Origin: Sergeia podlipaevii | Taxonomy: Eukaryota; Euglenozoa; Kinetoplastea; Trypanosomatida; Trypanosomatidae | Assembly (NCBI GenBank): GCA_030849805.1 | Contig: JASANZ010002064.1 | Span: 1 to 41,127, forward strand | Length of the DNA: 41,127 nucleotides | Direction: 5' to 3' | Shown: piece by piece, positions 38,241 through 41,127 of the stretch | Position numbering within the stretch: position 1 is the first letter of the stretch | Layout: each line of letters opens with the position of its first letter | Position numbers and translations under genes: made by a program | The notes under the pieces: generated by a model | Told to the model about the DNA's origin: nothing | The model's database searches: none | Seen by the model: only the letters and a program-made list of their open reading frames with translations

Positions 38241-39013
38241 TGTATACGTTGGATACTAGCGTTACCTTGAGTAAAAATTGTTGTAAAGATATATATAAAT
38301 AAAGAAAAATTGCGCAGATAGAAAAAGAAGCACTCACCACGTTTTATGTACTTTTATCAGTACACGAATTTTTAGCGCGATTGCGAAACTCTCATCAATG
38401 CAAACAAAAGAAAATTCTGATGAAGCAGAAATAGTAAGCACATGACTTTCATTTTTGTGACACCAATAATAGGCTACTTAACCGTCAAACCAAGTGCACA
38501 CACCCTGTCAGACTTCCACGGCACATTAATACTTTGCGAGTGCCATCAGCTTTTTTTTATTGATTGATTCCCTCCTTCCTTTTTCTTATCCTGCCACTTT
38601 CAAGATTATTTGAATAGAGACATCCTTTCCTCCGCAGCCACATCATCACAGATACAGCCATTGAACAAAAATGCAGAAGAAAGACCGCACAGCACAATCA
38701 GAAACAGATAACAAACCAAAAAAAAAGCTTTCTGTCAAATGAAGAAAAGGAGTTCGAATACAATCCCCTGCACAGACGAGATAAATCAACAACAACAACA
38801 ACAACAACGATATATGCTTGATTGGGTAACAATGAATCGAATCAACGAACACCGTTCCTCCAAGAAAAAAAAAAAAATCAGCAGCAGTAAGCAATAAAAA
38901 GAGGGGCAAAAAAAAAAGAAAAAAAAAACAGTTTTCCAACTCGTTTCCTTTCAGTGTATCCAACACGCACTCCACTTTCCTTTTCCCCCTTCTATCATTA
39001 TTTTCCCTCCCTT
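38241..39013. other. Spacer between the DUF6787-like and UPF0193-like genes
   Basis: About 0.77 kb containing the 3' UTR of the DUF6787-like gene. It has A runs, a CAA repeat (about 38787-38808) and AT-rich DNA. No gene was seen. Confidence 0.5.
38787..38808. repeat. CAA trinucleotide repeat
   Basis: Seven CAA units in the 3' flank of the DUF6787-like gene. Confidence 0.85.
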
Positions 39014-39610
39014 TTAGTAGTGCTGGATGTCCAAAACGTGCATGAGACGCCTCGATGCGTTCTTCGTAAGGAAGCGAGACCACATCTTATGAATCATAAA
39101 GGAAAACCATATGCGACGCCCAAAGACGCCGCCAACACAGAACAGGATGGCAGAGTAGCATGGGAACATGATGAGCACATAAAGAATACGGTACAGCCAG
39201 GGACCGTTCACCCATCCAGCGTCGTCGGTAAGGCCCAGGAAGCCGTGATGGCAGAGATAGCGGATCTGTGGACGGACAAGGTACACAGCGCCCATACCGG
39301 CCAGAGAGAAGACCAGGTAGATGATGAACTGCTCACTCCATGGAAGGCGAAACATGCTACCTTTTGCCGGCACACCTTTCACATATACAATGTCCTTGTG
39401 GGTGCGCCAGTCCTTGCGTTGTGGCCCGTGTGACACAGTTTGCTGCTCTCCAGCGGCCCTCTGGCCAGCCTTTTCGCCAACAGCGCTCTCAATCTTCGCG
39501 GTCCCTTGCTGAGTAGCGCAACGACGCATCTGCATCTGCGTGTACTGAAGTCTACGCATACAGCGAGATACCAGCGGCGTCCGCCTGGACACATTCATGA
39601 AGCGAAGCAT
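39014..39610 (-). CDS. Mitochondrial two-pass membrane protein, DUF6787-like
   Basis: This 198-aa protein begins with an Arg-rich, acid-free stretch (about 1-40) typical of a mitochondrial targeting sequence, followed by a polar linker. Two hydrophobic helices lie at about 93-111 and 140-163. The pattern is a first span ending Y-L-V-R-P, a W-x-x-x-x-L-Y start to the second span, a conserved-looking P-x-Y, then G-x-x-F-G-R and an aromatic-basic tail. This resembles small DUF6787 membrane proteins. The likely site is the mitochondrial inner membrane. No catalytic motif is visible, and a lineage-specific subunit of a respiratory or other inner-membrane complex is possible. The function is unknown. 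Confidence 0.8.
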   Translation of the reverse strand: MLRFMNVSRRTPLVSRCMRRLQYTQMQMRRCATQQGTAKIESAVGEKAGQRAAGEQQTVSHGPQRKDWRTHKDIVYVKGVPAKGSMFRLPWSEQFIIYLVFSLAGMGAVYLVRPQIRYLCHHGFLGLTDDAGWVNGPWLYRILYVLIMFPCYSAILFCVGGVFGRRIWFSFMIHKMWSRFLTKNASRRLMHVLDIQHY

Positions 39611-39664
39611 CGTTCACTCCTCGGTGTATCTTTCTTTTTGGTTTCTTTTGTTTCTTTAATATAA

Positions 39665-39686
39665 CTATGTTAAAAAAGAAAAAAAG
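39665..39686 (-). promoter_or_regulatory. Putative trans-splice acceptor of the DUF6787-like gene
   Basis: A T-rich pyrimidine run on the minus strand (plus 39672-39686) is followed by AG at plus 39666-39665, giving a 54-nt leader. Confidence 0.5.
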
Positions 39687-40921
39687 TGTACTTCGCCTCT
39701 TCCTGTAGTCTTTCTTTTTTAAGGAATAGAACTAATGTGACGACAAAAACTAGAGGGAAACCAAGAGAGCTTTAACTTCTCTATTACGTTATGTATATAT
39801 AAATTGAAGGCAAAATGGCTCTACAACGCGGAAATGAACAAATATTAGAAGCTGCTACAGTGTGGTTCTAAAAAAAAAAAAAAGGAAGAAGGAAAAAAGT
39901 TTCCAAAAATGAATGTGAAGAGTAAGTTCAAAAATAGGAACGAGATCGTCTACACCCCATTGCTTTTTTTATGCGCATACATACTTCTCTCTCAAAGGGC
40001 TTTGATACATGCATTTATTGATAAAGTGGAATAATAAAACGAAATACAGATATTCACTCAGTATAGAGCACCGCGCGCACATAATAATAATAATGATTAT
40101 CAAAGTCTCCTCTTTCCTCTATCTATATGCACACAACTCACGGCGCATAAACAAAAAAAAGCACACACACAGAGAGAAAGAGAGATGCAAAAGAAAAAGA
40201 TTGCCCAAAGGATGACACACAGCAACTTCGTATATGCCTTGCATGGCAACTACTTTGTGCCTGCTGATGTATATTGTATCTTCGAATTACAGTAAAACTG
40301 AATTGATAAAACCGTTCACGTAGTATATTCTGTTGTTCTTTTCTTGTTAAACCTCCCTTTCAATGATTTTTTTTTGGTACTTGTTTGACAATGGGCACTT
40401 CCCTCCTCCCGTCTCTGATAGGTGTCGGTGATGTACTGGTGGTGGTTCATGATTGAGGAGAAGGAAGAACCAGTGCTCGATATATATAAAACTAAATATT
40501 TATAATAGCAATAACAATAAAGAAAGGTAAAGTCAGAGGTACTGCGTGGTCTTGGTTCTTTCAATATAAAAGAAGCAATAAAACGCCGAAAAAGAGAACA
40601 AAAAAATTGAAAGACGTACACGAGGCACCTCTCAATGTTCAGCAGTAATAAATACAAACAAACAGACAAAAGTTATATATAGCTTTAAAAAAAAGCACGT
40701 TTGGATGTAATAAAGCATTTGATTCAATGTCATACACAACAGTGACAACAGTGAAAAAGGAACATTAAAAAAAAAAATCCTCTTAGTTCGCAAGAAAAAA
40801 AAAGAGGTTCTGTTCTTTCTGCTTATCAAACATTTCATCTTCACAAGCAACCGAAGATATTTGTGTTATTACTTCTTCCTCTTACAACTAAAAAAAAAAA
40901 AAAAAGATCCTTATTCGCGAA

Positions 40922-40957
40922 TATGTGTGCGTGCATGTGTATGTGTGTGTGTGTGTA
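40922..40957. repeat. Imperfect GT microsatellite
   Basis: TG/TGC/TGT units ending in a pure GT run of about seven units. Confidence 0.8.
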
Positions 40958-41090
40958 TTAGTTTTCGTATGTCTAGAGAAACATTTTTTATTTTCATATA
41001 TGTGGATATCAACAGGAGAAAAAAAAATACAACAGCATGTACGCGTAACTTCACGCACAAAAAAAGAGAGGAGGTAGGGGGAGCAACAAA

Positions 41091-41121
41091 CAAACACACA
41101 CACACACACACGCACGCACGC
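41091..41121. repeat. CA/CGCA repeat at window end
   Basis: AAAC units followed by a CA run that grades into CGCA units. It is the inverse of the GT repeat 140 nt to the left, so the two could pair in single-stranded DNA or RNA. Confidence 0.8.
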
Positions 41122-41127
41122 AAAAAA

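Larger units (their letters stand above)
39687..41127. other. Right-end gene-free spacer
   Basis: About 1.4 kb of AT-rich DNA upstream of the first gene in the window, presumably the 3' UTR of a gene beyond the right edge. It has A runs, AAT repeats near 40082-40096, a GT repeat and a CA/CG repeat at the very end. No gene was seen. Confidence 0.5.

Noticed and set aside
38735..38790. tRNA B-box-like sequence GTTCGAATAC
   Set aside because: No matching A box, acceptor stem or anticodon arm can be drawn around it.
1..41127. CRISPR array, insertion sequence, retroposon, rRNA or spliced-leader RNA array
   Set aside because: No evenly spaced direct repeats, transposase or reverse transcriptase motifs, rRNA segments or tandem mini-exon units were seen on either strand.

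Overview
The window looks like nuclear DNA of a trypanosomatid flagellate (Kinetoplastea). Nine long intronless genes all lie on the minus strand, as in a polycistronic transcription unit. Nearly every start codon is preceded on the coding strand by a pyrimidine-rich tract and then a first AG, the usual signature of spliced-leader trans-splicing. The genes are separated by long AT-rich, low-complexity spacers full of homopolymers and microsatellites. I cannot name the genus from sequence alone.

Layout in transcription order (right to left): a short mitochondrial-type two-pass membrane protein resembling DUF6787 (39014-39610); a 259-aa UPF0193/EVG1-like protein (37373-38152); a 1679-aa protein whose C-terminal third resembles the SLX4 nuclease scaffold, with a SAM-like domain near its start (31493-36532); an IQ-motif protein (29172-31034); an LRRC56 orthologue (23844-26588); type 1 methionine aminopeptidase (18839-20026); a 1324-aa protein with a SPEF1/CLAMP-type calponin-homology domain (14138-18112); a five-pass prominin-like membrane protein (11400-12971); and a 2709-aa protein joining a degenerate kinase domain to TBCC/C-CAP-like beta-helix blocks (276-8405).

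Up to five of the nine products have family links to the axoneme, basal body or other microtubule structures (LRRC56, CH-domain protein, UPF0193-like, IQ protein, TBCC-like protein). Because trypanosomatid transcription units are not functional operons, this may be coincidence. The other genes are housekeeping (MAP1), DNA repair (tentative SLX4), mitochondrial membrane and cell-surface membrane.

The spacers (about 3.0, 1.2, 0.7, 3.8, 2.6, 0.5, 0.8, 0.9 and 1.5 kb) hold no convincing protein gene, tRNA, rRNA, CRISPR or mobile element. Two short plus-strand reading frames and one GC-richer patch with an inverted repeat are listed as weak candidates. I could run no database search or structure prediction, so family names rest on motifs recognised by eye.
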